Below, one piece after another: positions 34,561-37,908 of a stretch of DNA of 37,908 bases. The translations under genes were made by a program, and so were the position numbers. The stretch comes from Chara braunii (lineage: Eukaryota; Streptophyta; Charophyceae; Charales; Characeae), in assembly GCA_003427395.1 (NCBI GenBank), contig BFEA01000061.1:723513-761420 (forward strand), in the 5' to 3' direction. The notes under the pieces are model-generated. The model was not told the DNA's origin. It searched no databases and saw only the letters and a list, made by a program, of their open reading frames with translations. The number at the start of each line of letters is the position of its first letter. The first letter of the stretch is position 1.

Positions 34561-36578
34561 GTAAGATGGCTCCTAGGACAGGAAGGGATTCGGAGCGGTG
34601 GTGAGTTGTCTGGCGCACCACCCGCGACACGCTAATCCTTCCACCCGGAACTTTATCGTTCCACTAAGATAAATTGAAACAAGGAAAAGAAAATCAACAA
34701 TATTAACAAAAGAAAAAAAAAAATAAAGAAATGTCTGATTTCTTGAGAGGACCAAGTTTGGCTTATAAGCCTAGCCTACCCAAAGGAGTCAGGTTCGTCC
34801 ACTGAGTGGGGCCACCGCCTCTTGGCGAAAGACCTAGCGAAACGTCGCCTCTTGTTCGTTTGTGCGTCCGTCCAATAACTTTTCATGCGCCAGACTTCTA
34901 ATGTAGTCCGTGCTCGGAAATCAGATAAGAGGGGCATGCGAGCGAGAAAAAGCAAAAAAAATGCCTAGTTATGCGAGCCCTTGAAAACACTCGTCATGGT
35001 GACGCTTCGTGCGCTACTCACGATCACTCGATTTTCTATAGGAATCAGTGGTGCGGAGGACACTCAAGAGTCAAAGGTGAGATATCGTGAGGGAAGTCTC
35101 CTTCGCGGTATTAGGTGGCTAAAGGATAAGCCTCTTAACCCTCGCGGTGCTTCTGTTTGTTAGGCAGGGCGTTGCGATGGGCAAATACGCTCACGCTCAG
35201 TCGTAGGGGGAAACCCTTATGAGCTGAGTTAAAACCTGGAATGTCCCGGACAAGGACCTGAAATTTTGGTTCTGAACTAACGTCCGACCAAATAAACCAA
35301 AAGTAAAAGAGAGCCGTGAGCGTGCGGTCGCATAGCCTTGTGAGGGTTATCCGAACGTACGCCTACTTTGACTATCAAAGAATCAAGATAGGAAAAGACC
35401 GATCGCAATCAAACAAAGAGTTTGTGTGGTAGTTCACTCTCACGACAGTTGTGTGATTTGCCCATCTAAATCCAATTCACAACCAATCACGAAACTTTAT
35501 CGAGGTTTCTCCACACATGCCTACGATCACACACCGAATTCAAACGACATCACACACACTAAAGGGGTCAATTTTTCAGCCTTCTGCAGCTCACACCCTG
35601 CCTTACGCACACAAACCCACCCTTTCCCCCACCTTTCCACAACAAAGATACTCATTCTTTAAAGGAATGACCATTTATAAAGAATCTGGGTGAAAACCCA
35701 AGAAAACAATAAAACAAGCAAGGGCCAAGGCCTTAGGTTGAAAAGCAGAAGTAGTAGGAAAGTTGAGTCGTAAACCGACCTGTTATCAAAGGATAACAGA
35801 AGAGCGATCCTTGAAAGGATCAGGCTGAACGAGTCAAGCCTTCAATCGAAATGCAGAACCTGCATCTCAGTACAGGTCAAAGAGAACCACTACTTCCCTT
35901 AACCCAAATAGAGGATACTCTCAAATTCGTATCCTAACTCCTCTATCAATCTCACACTCAGCTCCTTTTAATAGAGCCAAATCACTGAGAATTTTGGCAG
36001 CATCTCCCCTGTTCAGCTGTTCAGGGTGGATTTACCAAGTTTTTCCTAGCATAAATTATTCTAACTCCTCGAATTTTACGAAATTTCGGCAGCGCTTCCC
36101 GTAGGATTTCTGAAAGTCCAAAAATGACTAACTCTTTCAGATTTGTAGAAATTTCGGTAGCGCTTCCAGTAGGAAAAGGAGGCTGCCAAGATTTATACAA
36201 AGCTGAAAACAGAAAGACAAAGCAAAACTATACTTGGGACTAACTTCTGACACCCACTTGGAAGGTAGAATCAGCGACAGTATGCACCACCTCTAGATGA
36301 GAGCGTGAGCTAACACTGATCCTAACTCTTAGTAGAGTCAAGTCTTATCTTATCCCAAGCTTCCGTCCCATCATCCATGTTATCTGCCTATGACTCCAGC
36401 ACTCAGCGAGCATCTAAAGCAACTAACCTATCGAAAAGACACCCCAAGTGAGACCCTACAATCATCCATGAGCATGTATTTCTCACAATCCCACATACAT
36501 TTGCCCAGGTAGTTCGTTAGATCACTCAGTTGTTCCCTTTCAATAACCCCCTCACTTATGGCATAGGATCAGACAAGG
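34561..36578. other. Unrecognised region, possible retroelement LTR or UTR
   Basis: No coding domain was found. Around 35990-36175 the string ATTTCGGCAGCGCTTCC and its variants (ATTTTGGCAGCATCTCCCC, ATTTCGGTAGCGCTTCC) occur three times. Comparable strings are, to my recollection, common in plant LTR retrotransposon ends, so this may be LTR-derived; that is an inference. Confidence 0.35.
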
Positions 36579-37840
36579 CCCTAACTTAAGGGTATGTCCA
36601 ACCTGCCTCAGTAAACAAGTAAAGGTACGCACAACTGGACTGCCCTAACTTAAGGGTATTCCCTACTCCAGATGAACTCTAGTCGTAAAGCATATGACCC
36701 GACCGCCTTAACTTAAGGGTACGCCTGACTTCTGCTTGAACTGACGACATGAAGCGTAAAGCTAGACTTCCCTAACTTAAGGGTATGCCTAGCCAGCTTT
36801 ACACAAAGTTACATAGGGCATAGGATTAGACTGCCCCAACTTAGGGGTGTGCCTAACCTGCCTAGAACAAGCACGAACGACGAATGGTCAGACCGGCCCA
36901 ACTTAGGGGTGTGCCTAACCTGCCTAGAACAAGCACGAACGACGAATGGTCAGACCGCCCTAACTTAAGGGTACGTCCAACCTACATCACATAAACGACA
37001 AGAGCCTATCACTAGGCCGCCCTAACTTAAGGGTACGCCTAACTGGCTTAGACAGTTATAGCCATATAAGACAGGATCCGCCTGAACAGAGCACAACGAC
37101 GTATGACTAAGCCGCCCTAACTTAAGGGTACGCTGAGCCTCCGTAACGACAATCATATAAAAACCACCAGTGATACATGCACAAACTTTATGTGTTTCTC
37201 TCTTATGAGGCAGATGATCAGGCCTACCCAACTTAGGGAGACATCCAACCCTGCCTCGTGTTTAGAAGGGAAAATAAAACAAGTTTATACTAACTCGCTG
37301 ATTCTTTGTCTTATTATGAGCATAGGACCGAGCCGCCCTAAGTTAAGGGTACGCTCAGCCTGCCCAGGTTACCGTCATTATATTCTTCATCACTTCTTTC
37401 CTCTTATTGTTCTACCTGACTTACTGACTGACTTTCCCAACTTAGGGTGCCCGGTCTCTCAGATGATATAGGTTCGTATAATATGTATCAAAGTTGTATA
37501 CTCTGGTTGACCTTTATGTTCATGGCTTATGACTGAGCCGCCCTAACTTAAGGGTACGCTCAGCCTCATGCCTGTGTCCCCTCAGAAGAAAATACACACA
37601 GAGCTGAGTCCACGCAACTTAGAGTGTTCCCAACCCTGTTTCCAGCAACCCATAAAAAAACACCAAGATTTTGGGACCTCCCAACTTAGGGTGCACATCC
37701 TCCTGTTCAGAAACCCCAAAAAAAACAGCGACTGGTCCGTCCAACTTAGGATAGGCCCAACACTCAAAGCCATTCAGTCAGCCCAGCAAACATAAACAAA
37801 ACACAACACTGAGCCCACATCAACTTAGAGGAGCTCAGCC
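36579..37840. repeat. Array of short units with CTAACTTAAGGG core
   Basis: The core (consensus CCCTAACTTAAGGGTACGCC, or the variant CCCAACTTAGGG) recurs about 17 times. The first eight cores start near 36581, 36645, 36707, 36772, 36837, 36899, 36960 and 37022, a period of about 61-65 bp. Later ones are spaced about 60-110 bp apart. Two units at 36838-36959 are nearly identical. The core is close to palindromic around CTTAAG. It is bordered by Ns at the window end, so the array may continue. Confidence 0.8.
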
Positions 37841-37896
37841 TTGGGTTGACCCGGTCAAAGCATGCAAACCACCTTTCTCCCACCTTTCCCCCAATT

Positions 37897-37908
37897 CNTT
37901 TNNCNNNA
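37897..37908. other. Ambiguous bases at the window end
   Basis: Several N within the last dozen bases mark the end of reliable sequence. Confidence 0.9.

Noticed and set aside
32046-35300. 5' LTR of the gypsy element
   Set aside because: No matching 3' LTR, TG...CA ends or primer-binding site could be identified in the window.
36579-37840. CRISPR-like array (regular short palindromic repeats with variable spacers)
   Set aside because: Eukaryotic repeat context, imperfect cores, some spacers identical (36838-36959), and no cas genes.
36579-37840. Interstitial telomere repeats because of CCCTAA and TTAGGG words
   Set aside because: The words are part of a longer near-palindrome and are never tandem.

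Overview
The window looks like repeat-rich nuclear DNA of a green plant or charophyte-type alga. The evidence is a plant-type L1 LINE (DUF4283-like ORF1p, APE endonuclease, RT, zf-RVT finger), a Ty3/gypsy element, tRNA-derived SINE-like units, dense MITEs, long microsatellites and a 170-base assembly gap at 14169-14338. The lineage cannot be resolved from this sequence. I found no intact cellular gene, rRNA or functional tRNA. Every protein-coding trace is a decayed retrotransposon.

Layout. 1-2763: SINE-like units, purine tracts, a G-rich tract, microsatellites and small MITEs. 2764-4466: a 1.7-kb nested-MITE block (arm L) that recurs inverted at 18905-20640 (arm R). 4467-7923: the 3' half of a LINE on the minus strand. 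7924-8302: half of a hAT-like MITE. 8303-15110: AT-rich sequence with several related MITEs, a gap and a hammerhead-ribozyme module. 15420-17330: an array of units of about 180 bp interrupted by tRNA-like sequence. 18264-18978: (TG)n, a second hammerhead and another MITE. 20703-23868: the 5' half of a LINE on the plus strand. 23869-24244: the other half of the hAT-like MITE. 24245-26800: AT-rich, almost featureless. 26811-27442: a tandem duplication with tRNA-like boxes. 28085-32045: a decayed gypsy element (gag, protease, RT) on the minus strand. 32286-32523: a clean hAT-type MITE with an 8-bp target duplication. 33000-36540: unrecognised sequence. 36579-37840: an array of short palindromic units.

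Two observations stand out. First, five copies of a hammerhead ribozyme core are present. Two of them (near 14944-15010 on plus and 18378-18440 on minus) have all three helices and a cleavage triplet in the type III layout. The others have lost the substrate strand. Second, the LINE and one MITE are each cut once, and their halves are exchanged reciprocally at 7923/7924 and 23868/23869. One 15.9-kb inversion explains both breaks and would also turn the present inverted arms into direct repeats flanking a single LINE.

Homology calls rest on motif recognition and reading of both strands. No alignment, folding program or database search was run.
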